From: JADKCL01 sp031424495
GTDB taxonomy: Bacteria > Bacteroidota > Bacteroidia > J057 > JADKCL01
Direction: 5' to 3'
Assembly (NCBI GenBank): GCA_031424495.1
Contig: JANPHP010000360.1
Location: forward strand, 1 to 32,755
DNA: 32,755 nt
The notes beneath the pieces were generated by a model. The model was not told the DNA's origin. It worked only from the letters and a program-made list of their open reading frames with translations, and searched no databases. The translations under genes were made by a program, and so were the position numbers. Numbering within the stretch: the stretch's first letter is position 1; each line of letters starts with the position of its first letter. Shown piece after piece: positions 1 through 8,570 of this stretch.

Positions 1-875
1 CAAATCACGAGCGAACCCAAAATGCCGATCGGCATGTCGCGCTTGGGATTTTTGGCTTCTTGAGCTGCCGTGGACACGGCATCAAAACCGATGAAGGCAA
101 AAAATACGACCCCGGCCGCTCCCAAAATACCCATGATACCGCCATAATTGTGCTCGACACCTTGGGCATCGGCATAGATGGTTGCATCGGGGATCATAGG
201 GGAATGATTGGCAGGCACGATGTAGGACCAACCCAGAATGATGAACAAGATCACAATGGACACCTTCGTGATCACAATCAAGTTGTTCACAAGGGCGGAG
301 CCAGAGGTTCCTCTGATCAAGAGGAAAGTGAGCACAACAACGATGAACAAAGCTGGCAAGTTCATCATGCCGTGTGCCATCTCAAGCTTGGTAACCGGAT
401 CGATCAAACTTTCAAAAGGAGAGTGACTCCATTCATACGGTATCACCCAACCAGGATTGATGATCCCCAAGAGCTTGTTGAGGTACTCACTCCAGGCAAT
501 GCTTACGGTAGCGGCACCGATGGCGTATTCCAAAACCAAATCCCAGCCAATGATCCAAGCGACCATTTCGCCGATTGTGGCATAGCTATAGGTATAAGCA
601 CTGCCAGCGATCGGAATCATGGATGCAAACTCTGCATAACACAAGCCGGCGAGGGCGCAGCCGATAGCGGCCACGATAAACGCAATCGTCACAGATGGAC
701 CAGCATTGTTGGCGGCCGCAGCAGCAGTTCGCACAAATAGGCCGGCACCAATGATGGCGCCGATGCCCAAACCGATCAGTGCCCAGACAGACAAGGTCCG
801 TTTGAGCCCTTTTTCACTTTCCTCGGCATCTGCCATGAGGTGATCGAGTGATTTTTTTCTCCAGAGTTGAGACAT
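1..875 (-). CDS. APC-family amino-acid permease (N-terminal part, runs off window)
   Basis: Open frame of 291 codons without a stop, leaving through the left edge. It starts at an ATG (873-875) giving MSQLWRKKSLDHLM. The first membrane helix carries GLGIGAIIGAGLFVRT, the glycine-rich unwound helix 1 that binds the substrate alpha-amino and carboxyl groups in APC transporters. At least six further hydrophobic segments follow, and near the edge comes FFAFIGFDAVSTAAQEAKNP, the helix-6 signature of the cationic amino-acid transporter (CAT/YfnA-like) branch. Role by family: uptake or exchange of amino acids across the inner membrane; the substrate cannot be read from sequence. It has its own promoter (969-999) and lies downstream of a probable terminator of the protease gene, so it is likely a separate unit. 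The family is about 480-600 residues long, so roughly half is missing here. Confidence 0.93.
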   Translation of the reverse strand, partial: MSQLWRKKSLDHLMADAEESEKGLKRTLSVWALIGLGIGAIIGAGLFVRTAAAAANNAGPSVTIAFIVAAIGCALAGLCYAEFASMIPIAGSAYTYSYATIGEMVAWIIGWDLVLEYAIGAATVSIAWSEYLNKLLGIINPGWVIPYEWSHSPFESLIDPVTKLEMAHGMMNLPALFIVVVLTFLLIRGTSGSALVNNLIVITKVSIVILFIILGWSYIVPANHSPMIPDATIYADAQGVEHNYGGIMGILGAAGVVFFAFIGFDAVSTAAQEAKNPKRDMPIGILGSLVI

Positions 876-968
876 ACGGTTGAAGCTGTTTCTATCAAAC
901 AATAATTAAGCCAATGAAATTCAGCAGATTGACAAGTAATGCAACGTCTCTCGGCAACTGCTTAACAT

Positions 969-999
969 CAAACATAGCCAAAATCATTCTTCTATCCAA
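969..999 (-). promoter_or_regulatory. Bacteroidota-type promoter of the APC permease
   Basis: On the minus strand TTG (997-999), then 20 bases, then TATGTTTG (969-976), matching the TTG/TAnnTTTG consensus of Bacteroidota sigma-ABfr promoters. A transcript starting near 963 would have a leader of about 88 bases before the ATG at 875. Confidence 0.6.
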
Positions 1000-1097
1000 T
1001 CTTGTTGCACAATTGACCTGCGCTTTCTCATCGATGAATGCACCTACCCTGCTACCAAGATCGTTTGATCAATTTGACTTCAGACCTGTGTAAAATC

Positions 1098-1132
1098 TAA
1101 TCGGGTCGCAGCTAGTGGCTACGACCCGATTA
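1098..1132 (-). terminator. Probable terminator of the SprB-repeat protease gene
   Basis: Perfect 11-bp inverted repeat (1098-1108 with 1122-1132, TAATCGGGTCG arms) around a 13-base loop that can add a small inner AGC/GCT stem. On the minus strand the stem is followed by GATTTTA, a short T-run. It lies 18 bases past the protease stop codon. Confidence 0.65.
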
Positions 1133-1150
1133 CTTTAAGCAGAAGTTAGC

Positions 1151-4100
1151 TTATTTCCCGACGACGACTTTGCGCGTCACCATCGTGCTAGCCGTGCGCA
1201 GCTCGACCGAATAGACGCCAGCTGCAGCGTCTTTCAATGCGATCTCCACTTTGCCGGCGGTAGCCTGCGTGATCGTTTGGCTCCAAACGCGCTGACCAAG
1301 CTTGTTGTACACAACAACTTGCAGGTCTTCAGGTGAAGCCAATTCGTAGGTGGCAAAGAAAACGCCCGCATTTGGGTTGGGGAAAATCTCCAAGCCCAAG
1401 TTGGATCCGACCGTGACGCCGACCAAGGTATTGACGGTGGCGGTGACCACAGTCGTGCACCCATTGGCGTCGGTGATCGTGCAAGTAAACACGCCGCCTG
1501 TGAGGCCTGTGATCGTTTGCGTCGTCGCACCATTGCTCCAGAGATAGGTATAAGGCGCAGTGCCACCAGCAGGTGTCACGCTAGCGCTGCCATCGGAGGC
1601 ACCGTTATTGCTCTCATCGACGACGGTCGTCGTCCCAGCCAATGCACTTGCAGGTTGCGTCACCAATCCGCCAACGACGCTTGTGCATCCCGCAGCGTCG
1701 GTCACGGTTACCTGAAATTGGCCAGCGCCCAAGCCCGTTGCAGGGTTGGATGTTTGGCCACCGGTCCAGTTGTAGGTGAATGGGCCTGTACCACCTTGCA
1801 CAGCTAAGTTCACGCTGCCAGTCGTTGCCCCGAAGCAGGCCACGTTGGTGACAGTAGCGACACTAGCCAGTGGCGCAGAGCTTGGGTTGATCGTCACCGT
1901 GGAAGTGCCGGTGCAACCTGCTTGGTCCGTAGCTGTGACGCTATAGGTGCCAGCGGCAAGGCCAGTGGCTACTGGTGTGGTCTGACCATTGCTCCACAAA
2001 TAGGTGTAAGGACCAGTGCCACCTGAGGTAGCCGCCGAACCCACACCATTGGACAGGCCGCAAGAAGTATGTGTGAAGTTGAAGACGTTTACTGCGACTG
2101 CCGATGAAGCATTGATCGTCACAGTGGTGGCATTGTTGCAACCACTGCCATCGGTAGCAGTGACTGAATAAGTACCTGCTGCCAAACCATTAACGGTTGC
2201 GGTTGTCGCGCCATTGCTCCAGAGATAGGTGTAGACACCATTGCCACCAGTGGCATTTGCCGTGGCGCCACCATTGTTCAGACCGCAGGTGGTCGGTGAA
2301 ACGGCATTGGTACTGGCTAGAACTTGAATCGAACCGCCGACAACCAAGGTTGCAGTCGCGGTACAATTGGAGACATCGGTGACGGTCACAGTATAAGTGC
2401 CTGCCGCTAAACCTGAAATCGACTGTGTCGTTGCACCATTGCTCCAAAGGTAGGTATAGCTCGTGCCACCAGTTGGGACTGCTGTACCACCACCATTGCT
2501 CTGACCGCAGGTTGTGTTGATCACCTGTGAAACGGTTGCGCTCACCGCGCCTATGCTTGGGATCGTGACCGTGGCTACTTGGAAACAGTTCGGATTGCCG
2601 CTGGTCACGGTGACCGTATAGGCCCCTGCTGCAACGCCAGTCAATGTTTGTGTCGTAGCACCATTGCTCCAGAGGTAGGTGAAGCTGCCCGTGCCACCCG
2701 AAGCAGCAACCGTGGCTGCGCCATTCGTTTGGCCGCAAGATGCAGAAGCTGTGCTGGTCGCATTGGCGGTGACGCCAGTCGATGCTGCTACGGTTGCGGT
2801 GGCCGTCTTGGTGCAACCGCGTGTATCAGTGATCGTGACAGAGTAGCTGCCGCTAGCCACATTCGTGAGGGAGGGTGTGGTAGAACCATTGCTCCAGAGG
2901 TAAGTGTAAGGCGATGTGCCGCCAGAGGTCACGAGGGTCACGCCGCCATTGGCTAGACCACAGCTCGTTGCCGTGGACGTTGCCGTGGACAGCATTTGAT
3001 TCGGTTGGCTCACGACTGCACTTGCTGATGCCGTGCAACCAAATGCATCGGTAATGGTGCAAGTAAATGTACCTGCAGCGAGACCCGTGATCGTGCTCGT
3101 CGTTGCGCTATTGCTCCAGATGTAGGTAAATGGTCCACCACCGCCGACAGGCACAATCGAGGCACTACCGTTGGTACCGCCATTGCAGCTCACGGGGATG
3201 ATATTGCCCGTATTTGCGGTCATGATACATGCATTGTTAGCGCAGATGTTCAGGGTCCAAGCTGTGAGCGAACCGCCGTCTTGGTTTACCAAGTCCTCAA
3301 CTTTCAGTTTCCACCATCCAGTTGGTACCAAGCCGTTGAATGTAGCAAGGTTGCCGCTTGGGTGATAAGTGGTCCCAGCAATCATTGGGCAGGCAATCGT
3401 GTTGTCGGCAGGGCCTGCGTCATCAAACTTGATGTTGAAGTCGTCATTGGCACCACAAAGTGAGGTGAAGAGCACGATGCTAGCACCTGTGGGGCTGATC
3501 AACGAGATGCGCAAGTCGCTCACATAAGTATGCGTACCCACGAGGTTGGTCACATTCACGTCTGTGATCGTGCCGCCAATCGGGAAATAAACGCTGTCAT
3601 AAACGATCGGAGTGCCCGTAGCAGAAATCGCCACCGGAATGGTCGTGCTTGCCACGGAGTGGCAAGTCACTGCATTGGTGGTAAAGCTGCGGGTTGAGCT
3701 TAAAGCGCCGCTTCCGCAACCATTTACAGCTCGCACACGCCAGAAATACTGGGTTGAGCTCGTGAGCGCAGGTGCTGGCACGTAGCTGGCAGTCGCAAGA
3801 CCCGTTGCAGTGCGCACGATATTCGTAAAGCCTGCATCTGTTGCGATGTCGATGTTGTAGGTCGAGCCCGTTTGGGCCACCCAAGTGAGTGTAGCTGTTG
3901 TGCTCACGTTGGTGGCCGCATTCAGCGGGGAGGTGAGCGCCACCGCCGTCGGGGCTGCGCCTGTCACCGTGAGGGCGACTGTCGTGGTGTGTACCCCCGA
4001 AGTCGCATTCCCAGAAACCGTAATCGTATAGGAGCCTGGAGCAATGCTGCCCGTGCCGCTGATTGTCAGCGTCACGTTGTTGCCTGGCGTTACAGGGTTG

Positions 4101-6250
4101 GGGCTGAATGTCGCCACACCGCCAACGGGCACGCCCGACGCAGACATGGTCACAGCTCCAGTAAATCCGCCGATGCTCTGGCAATTGATCGTGTACAAGG
4201 CATTTGCAGGCGCGCAGACGGCCTGAGTGGTCGTGGTAGCGATCAAATTGTAGTCAGAAGTAGGTGCCGTGATCGTGAAGTTCACGTTGCTGATGTCAAA
4301 GAAGATGTTGCCATTGGCCTTGACCATCACGCGGGCTGTCGTCGTCGGGTTGTTGGGGACTGTGACAGTACGGGTGCCGTTATTGGGCACGTTGGTGGCC
4401 AGGGTGATGGGGAATGTGAGACCGCCATCGGTCGAGAGGAAGATATCGACGTTGGCACAGGAAATGGGCGCTGCCGTTGTATTGGCGACGTTCCAAGTCA
4501 CGTTTTGGGTGCTTGTGGCAGCCCACGTGACAGCCGTGTTGGGGGCAGTGACCACAAATGGACCTGCTGTGCTCAGTGCACGCACGGTCATGGTGTCGTT
4601 GTCGCCACAACCGCCACCCGGGTGGTTGTCACGAACGTAGCATGCAAACTTGAAGTTTCTGGTCACGCTCGACAAGACCTCCCATTGCGACACAGTGCCT
4701 GCTGCGATGTCGCTCAGGCGTGGGAAATAGCGGCTGCCGCTCGTGACGGGTGGGCGTGAACGGAATTGAGGTCCGCCAGTGTTGGTAGAAACGGGGGGCT
4801 GGGTGTTGGTGGCGTTGTCATATTGCTCCCAGCAATAGGTGATGGGATCATTGTCAGCGTCGGTCGCTGAAGTCGTCAAGACGAATGGCGTGCTGATCGG
4901 AATCGTGAAATTGGGCAGCGGGCTGGTGATGACTGGCTGGCTATTGGCCAAAGCCGGGTGGCCTGCACAGCTATTGCCAGTGCCGACGATGAATGTGTAG
5001 ATCTCCTTGAGACTCACTGTGTGGAAATAATCGTTGCTGTTTGCCTGCACGTCGTGGGCACCGCAGATGCCGGCGTAGGCCATAATCGTGGTACCCGAGC
5101 CGCACTCCATTGCAGTGTTGTTGTTTTGATTGCCAGCACATGAACCTTGGTTGGAGTTAAAAGTGTGGTTGCCGCCAAATTGGTGACCCATTTCGTGGGC
5201 CACGTAGTCGATGTCAAAGGGGTCGCCCACGGGCGCGCCAGAGCCTGTGACACCACGAGCTTTGTTGGTGGAGTTGCACACGACGCCCAAGCCAGCAAGA
5301 CCGCCAGAGTTGGTGCCAAATACGTGGCCAATGTCATAGTTGGCAGAGCCGATGACGGTCGTGGTATTGTTTTGGTTTTGGGTGATCATCGTGCCCGGGG
5401 TACCATTGGTAAATGGGTCGGTGCCGGCATTGGTGTAGACGATCAGGTTGTTGTTGGCGATGATGTTGAGGTGCACAGCCATCTCGCGCTCATAGACTCC
5501 GTTCACACGGTTCATGGTCGTCACTTGCGCAGCCTGTGCCAATGCAAGCGTACCGCCCTGGAAGGCTGTGTATTCGCCAGTGGCTGAGAGCGCCAAGCGG
5601 TAGGTGCGCATTTGGCAGTCGCCAAAAAAGCGCGCAACATTGCCGCCGAGTCCGCTAGCCATTTCAGCTGATACTTCCTCTACATCGCAAGTCATCACCT
5701 TGTTGGTGGCGACAAAATCCTTTTTGAGGTAGGAAATGTAATTGTGGGTATCGCCCATCGCATAGGGATCGATGTACACCGTGCTCTGCCCGGTGCGCAA
5801 GATCATCGCGTGAAAGCCCTGGGGCGTTGCATCCAAGCGGATGTAGGCGCTAGGGTCCTCGATGCCTTGACCTTTATATGTGCGGATCTCAGGAAACATG
5901 GCTGCAAGCGGGGCTTCCATACATGTCGAGTAGACAATACGGAAATGCTCAAAACCACCTTCTGGCATAGGTAGGGTCAAGACGTGGGTGGAAACGCTGA
6001 CATTCACTGCATTTTCATCGGGGGCTTGGCTCAGAAAGCTCCGCATTCCCTGGAAATCCAAGCCCAAAGCCCGGTATTTCAATGGGAAAATGTATCGCGT
6101 ACCCGTAGTGGAAATGGGTTTGGCCCCCAAATCATTCCACAAATAGGTCGGGCTCGTAGCAACATTCACATTGTGCTGCGCCCAGACATAAGTAGTGCTC
6201 ATGGCAAGCAACAAAACCCATGCCAATGCATTTGTAATTCCTTTTCTCAT
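1151..6250 (-). CDS. Secreted metzincin metalloprotease with P domain, eight SprB repeats and T9SS sorting domain
   Basis: 1,699 residues from ATG 6250. Signal peptide 1-25 (MRKGITNAL... ending VWAQ). The protease domain (about 210-440) has the extended zinc motif HEMGHQFGGNH (His352, Glu353, His356, His362) and a Met-turn TIMAY (Met390), as in reprolysin-like M12B metzincins. Then come a linker with beta-sandwich-like sequence, a fibronectin III-like domain (763-859), a proprotein-convertase P domain (860-1007, with the WKLKVED and LTAWTLNIC signatures), eight SprB repeats (1008-1609) and a T9SS type A sorting domain (1610-1699: IFPNPNAG, then GVYSVEL and a basic KVVVGK end). It should cross the outer membrane through T9SS and be released or surface-attached. 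A longer frame from a TTG at 6304 is rejected because the probable promoter lies at 6307-6314. Substrate unknown. Confidence 0.93.
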   Translation of the reverse strand: MRKGITNALAWVLLLAMSTTYVWAQHNVNVATSPTYLWNDLGAKPISTTGTRYIFPLKYRALGLDFQGMRSFLSQAPDENAVNVSVSTHVLTLPMPEGGFEHFRIVYSTCMEAPLAAMFPEIRTYKGQGIEDPSAYIRLDATPQGFHAMILRTGQSTVYIDPYAMGDTHNYISYLKKDFVATNKVMTCDVEEVSAEMASGLGGNVARFFGDCQMRTYRLALSATGEYTAFQGGTLALAQAAQVTTMNRVNGVYEREMAVHLNIIANNNLIVYTNAGTDPFTNGTPGTMITQNQNNTTTVIGSANYDIGHVFGTNSGGLAGLGVVCNSTNKARGVTGSGAPVGDPFDIDYVAHEMGHQFGGNHTFNSNQGSCAGNQNNNTAMECGSGTTIMAYAGICGAHDVQANSNDYFHTVSLKEIYTFIVGTGNSCAGHPALANSQPVITSPLPNFTIPISTPFVLTTSATDADNDPITYCWEQYDNATNTQPPVSTNTGGPQFRSRPPVTSGSRYFPRLSDIAAGTVSQWEVLSSVTRNFKFACYVRDNHPGGGCGDNDTMTVRALSTAGPFVVTAPNTAVTWAATSTQNVTWNVANTTAAPISCANVDIFLSTDGGLTFPITLATNVPNNGTRTVTVPNNPTTTARVMVKANGNIFFDISNVNFTITAPTSDYNLIATTTTQAVCAPANALYTINCQSIGGFTGAVTMSASGVPVGGVATFSPNPVTPGNNVTLTISGTGSIAPGSYTITVSGNATSGVHTTTVALTVTGAAPTAVALTSPLNAATNVSTTATLTWVAQTGSTYNIDIATDAGFTNIVRTATGLATASYVPAPALTSSTQYFWRVRAVNGCGSGALSSTRSFTTNAVTCHSVASTTIPVAISATGTPIVYDSVYFPIGGTITDVNVTNLVGTHTYVSDLRISLISPTGASIVLFTSLCGANDDFNIKFDDAGPADNTIACPMIAGTTYHPSGNLATFNGLVPTGWWKLKVEDLVNQDGGSLTAWTLNICANNACIMTANTGNIIPVSCNGGTNGSASIVPVGGGGPFTYIWSNSATTSTITGLAAGTFTCTITDAFGCTASASAVVSQPNQMLSTATSTATSCGLANGGVTLVTSGGTSPYTYLWSNGSTTPSLTNVASGSYSVTITDTRGCTKTATATVAASTGVTANATSTASASCGQTNGAATVAASGGTGSFTYLWSNGATTQTLTGVAAGAYTVTVTSGNPNCFQVATVTIPSIGAVSATVSQVINTTCGQSNGGGTAVPTGGTSYTYLWSNGATTQSISGLAAGTYTVTVTDVSNCTATATLVVGGSIQVLASTNAVSPTTCGLNNGGATANATGGNGVYTYLWSNGATTATVNGLAAGTYSVTATDGSGCNNATTVTINASSAVAVNVFNFTHTSCGLSNGVGSAATSGGTGPYTYLWSNGQTTPVATGLAAGTYSVTATDQAGCTGTSTVTINPSSAPLASVATVTNVACFGATTGSVNLAVQGGTGPFTYNWTGGQTSNPATGLGAGQFQVTVTDAAGCTSVVGGLVTQPASALAGTTTVVDESNNGASDGSASVTPAGGTAPYTYLWSNGATTQTITGLTGGVFTCTITDANGCTTVVTATVNTLVGVTVGSNLGLEIFPNPNAGVFFATYELASPEDLQVVVYNKLGQRVWSQTITQATAGKVEIALKDAAAGVYSVELRTASTMVTRKVVVGK
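1424..3229 (-). repeat. Eight tandem SprB-type repeats inside the protease gene
   Basis: Eight units of 72-78 codons, in protein order: 2996-3229, 2780-2995, 2552-2779, 2330-2551, 2105-2329, 1880-2104, 1649-1879, 1424-1648. Most share C-x-NGxA, GGTxPYTYLWSNGATT, GLAAGTYSVT and a second Cys in DxxGC, consistent with one disulphide per unit. SprB repeats are known from the mobile gliding adhesin of Flavobacterium and from many T9SS cargo proteins. The last unit (1424-1648) has lost the first Cys (ESNNG instead of xSCNGG) while keeping the second. Confidence 0.9.
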
Positions 6251-6306
6251 ACCGATTTCAAGATGTTCACAACCAAAAACGTCGATTACCAAATTCTTTC
6301 TCAATA

Positions 6307-6314
6307 TAAAGGTA
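6307..6314 (-). promoter_or_regulatory. Probable -7 element of the protease gene
   Basis: Minus-strand TACCTTTA differs from TAnnTTTG only in the last base. A start near 6302 gives a leader of about 52 bases to ATG 6250 and would place the upstream TTG codon at 6304 outside the message. No clear TTG lies at the right distance upstream. Confidence 0.4.
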
Positions 6315-6377
6315 CGGTTTTGTCGAATTCAAAAATTGCGGCTTTACGACATTTGCAATAAATACGTCCTAAAATAG

Positions 6378-6411
6378 CGATGCCTTTCACCGCCGTGGGT
6401 GAAAGGCATCG
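6378..6411 (-). terminator. Terminator of the 415-residue membrane protein gene
   Basis: Perfect 14-bp inverted repeat (6378-6391 with 6398-6411; arms built on CGATGCCTTTCAC) with a 6-base loop. On the minus strand it is followed by CTATTTTAGG. It lies 22 bases past the stop codon at 6433. Confidence 0.75.
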
Positions 6412-6432
6412 TTGACTGAGCAAACTCATCGA

Positions 6433-7680
6433 TTAGCCCACGGCGCCGCCGCCATTGGGATCGTCGTCGCCACTTTGAGGCGGCTCTTCTGAGGTGCTTG
6501 CAGGGTCTATGGCAGGCACATCTCCTGGTGTGGCATCGATCTGAACAGTGGTCGGCTCGACAATAACAGCGCTTGCTGCAGTGTCAGGCCCCTTGTCTAG
6601 CTGGCTCGTCGTGAGATTCACCGTGACTTGAGCGGGTGCCTGTGGCGTGGGAATGCCCGTATCAGGTGTCGCAGGGCCTTTGCCACCGATGCGCAGGTTC
6701 AAAAGGCTCTTCAACTGACTGTACCAGTAAGTCGATCCCAGTGAAACAGCGCCGATCGTGAGTGTCAAGCCGATGAGCTTGAGCAACCACCAGAGTATCG
6801 GCGATTTGGTATCGGTGTAGTCCTTGTGCCCGGGCAATTCATCCCAGACCCAACCGATCGGCAGCACTTTGGTGGCGTTGATATCATTGTAGACCCCTTT
6901 GAGTTCGGTCTTGATGCCACGCACCAGATTGGTGTCTACGGCTTGCGGTTTGGCTGGAGCAATGACGATGGAGTCCTGCCCACTGACCCCTTGCACGACC
7001 GTTTTGGTGGGTACCAAGCCAGCCACAGTACCGTCTGCTGCACGCTCATCGTAATTTGCGAGATAATCAGAAGCCGCATTGACCGTTGCTGTCCGCAATT
7101 CATCATCATTCCAAAACGTGGATGTCATGTGGATCGTGTCGGCGTTCATGGCCCCGACGACGAGGATCGAGACGATTGTGACCCAGGCGCGCATCCTCTT
7201 GCGGTACCATTCAGTGACAGCCTCCATCGACTCATTGAACCATTCCTCGATTTTCTGGCGAATGGAGTCATATTCCATTGTGCCGCTGTTGAGGATGATC
7301 AACATCCGGTTGCGCATCTTCTCATTTTTCATGGTGAGAATGCGCTCCTTGATGAGTTCAAATTGGGTGGAATCGGTCGCCTTTTGGCCATTGGACACAA
7401 TGTCGAGGACAGCCAAGGCAAAGTTTTTGGCGCTGATCGACGTGGGTTCGCCGAGCTTCTCCCTGAGCGGCGGGGCGATGAGGTGGTGCTCATAGAGCTC
7501 CTTGACAAAGCCAGTATAGTTTTTGTCGTCGAGCAACTCGCCGAGGGCTTGCTTCATGTGCTTTGCACGCAACTTGGTGATCTTCACCCCTGCCTCCACG
7601 ATGCCAGAGCAGATCACGCTGATCGCGAAATAGGCAAAGGCCAAGCCGATTCCTACCTCGATAATTTCAGTTCCAAACAT
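6433..7680 (-). CDS. Membrane protein of unknown function, three predicted TM segments
   Basis: 415 residues. A hydrophobic N-terminal helix (about 8-27, preceded by FGTEIIEVGIG) is followed by a helical, charged region; WFNESMEAVTEWYRKRMR leads into a second hydrophobic segment (166-180). A region of about 110 residues then reaches a third segment (295-317). The tail from about 335 is rich in Pro, Thr and Asp, low in complexity, and ends in an acidic/Gly stretch. An FGxxxIEIGIG start and a WFxxxMxxVxxWYKRR stretch recur in hypothetical membrane proteins of many bacteria that I know only as unassigned, so no function is offered. AAAAGGAGAT lies directly upstream; only two bases separate GGAG from the ATG, unusually close. 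It is downstream of purE after a 368-base gap and has its own terminator. Confidence 0.85.
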   Translation of the reverse strand: MFGTEIIEVGIGLAFAYFAISVICSGIVEAGVKITKLRAKHMKQALGELLDDKNYTGFVKELYEHHLIAPPLREKLGEPTSISAKNFALAVLDIVSNGQKATDSTQFELIKERILTMKNEKMRNRMLIILNSGTMEYDSIRQKIEEWFNESMEAVTEWYRKRMRAWVTIVSILVVGAMNADTIHMTSTFWNDDELRTATVNAASDYLANYDERAADGTVAGLVPTKTVVQGVSGQDSIVIAPAKPQAVDTNLVRGIKTELKGVYNDINATKVLPIGWVWDELPGHKDYTDTKSPILWWLLKLIGLTLTIGAVSLGSTYWYSQLKSLLNLRIGGKGPATPDTGIPTPQAPAQVTVNLTTSQLDKGPDTAASAVIVEPTTVQIDATPGDVPAIDPASTSEEPPQSGDDDPNGGGAVG

Positions 7681-8048
7681 ATCTCCTTTTTCAGAATGGT
7701 CAAAAATTGGTCATCTCCGGCGGAATGCACAGTAGGCATTCCTGCCACCGAAGATTGGCTCAAGTTAAACAAAATCTATGGATCGCAAAAAAGCGCTAAA
7801 GGCCTCGCCAGGGCAATCGCAAGAAACTCGCGAGCGGTCCCGCACCTAGGGCGCAGTAGCCGTACGCTGATTCGCCATTCCGCACTTCTCGTGCGGGATG
7901 GCGAGCATTGAACGATGAAAACTGGACGATTTTTACTCGTCCAATGCATCTTTCGCTAGAGGCTCGAGTCGGATATCCGCCTCGGCGGACTTCGGCCGCG
8001 GGCCGCAATTTACTTTCATGCGATTGGCCTACCCGCTACTGAGCCGCC
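7681..8048. other. 368-bp gap without a gene; GC-rich hairpins
   Basis: No convincing coding frame. A 70-residue minus-strand frame (7796-8008) is basic and low in hydrophobic order and looks accidental. The region holds a 14-bp stem with one T-G pair (7872-7885 with 7891-7904, loop TTCTC), a 7-bp stem (7923-7929 with 7937-7943), and at 7955-7990 a sequence partly resembling the dispersed element at 9784-9859 and 12190-12257. One of the stems may end the purKE message. Confidence 0.5.
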
Positions 8049-8570
8049 TTATTCCTGATCCAGGTACTTCTGATAGCCCTTGGAATTGAGCGCCTCGGCC
8101 GATTCCAGCACTTTTTTGCGCAGCATCTCTTTGTAGCCGACGACCTTGTCGAGCACATTGGGATTGCTGCAACCGATGATCTGGGCTGCGAGGATGCCGG
8201 CATTTTTGGCGCCGTCGAGTGCGACGGTGGCCACTGGGATGCCGCCGGGCATTTGGAGAATGCTCAGGATCGAGTCCCAGCCATCCAATGACATCGTTGC
8301 CTTCACAGGCACGCCGATCACGGGTAGCGGCGTCACGGAGGCGACCATGCCGGGCAGGTGGGCTGCGCCACCTGCGCCAGCGATGATGACTTTGAGCCCG
8401 CGCGACACGGCCGAGCTCGCATAATCCATGAGGCGCTCGGGCGTGCGGTGTGCCGAGACGATGGAAATTTCAAAGGAAATGCCGAAATCCTCGAGGATGT
8501 CGGCGGCTTCACGCATGACCTTGAGGTCTGAGGTGCTGCCCATGATGATACCTACTTGCGGGTTTTGCAT
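8049..8570 (-). CDS. purE: N5-carboxyaminoimidazole ribonucleotide mutase
   Basis: 173 residues, the full length of a class I PurE. It converts N5-CAIR to 4-carboxy-AIR in de novo purine synthesis in the cytoplasm. Visible motifs are GSTSD (11-15, phosphate binding), SAHRTP (39-44, His41) and AGAGGAAHLPGM (64-75, His71), the active-site loop of the mutase. MSLDGWDSILSILQMPGGIPVATVA follows the family pattern closely. The start codon lies inside the end of purK (19-base overlap, different frame), so translation is probably coupled. The presence of purK confirms the two-step bacterial route rather than a direct CO2-using class II enzyme. Confidence 0.98.
   Translation of the reverse strand: MQNPQVGIIMGSTSDLKVMREAADILEDFGISFEISIVSAHRTPERLMDYASSAVSRGLKVIIAGAGGAAHLPGMVASVTPLPVIGVPVKATMSLDGWDSILSILQMPGGIPVATVALDGAKNAGILAAQIIGCSNPNVLDKVVGYKEMLRKKVLESAEALNSKGYQKYLDQE

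Noticed and set aside
60..740. 226-residue plus-strand frame
   Set aside because: Opposite the APC permease, whose helix-1 and helix-6 signatures are clear.
6826..7911. 361-residue plus-strand frame
   Set aside because: Antisense to the membrane protein gene with a start and stop outside it; His/Asp-rich antisense composition, no motif.
7796..8008. 70-residue minus-strand frame in the gap after purE
   Set aside because: Arg-rich, coincides with GC-rich hairpins, no initiation signals.
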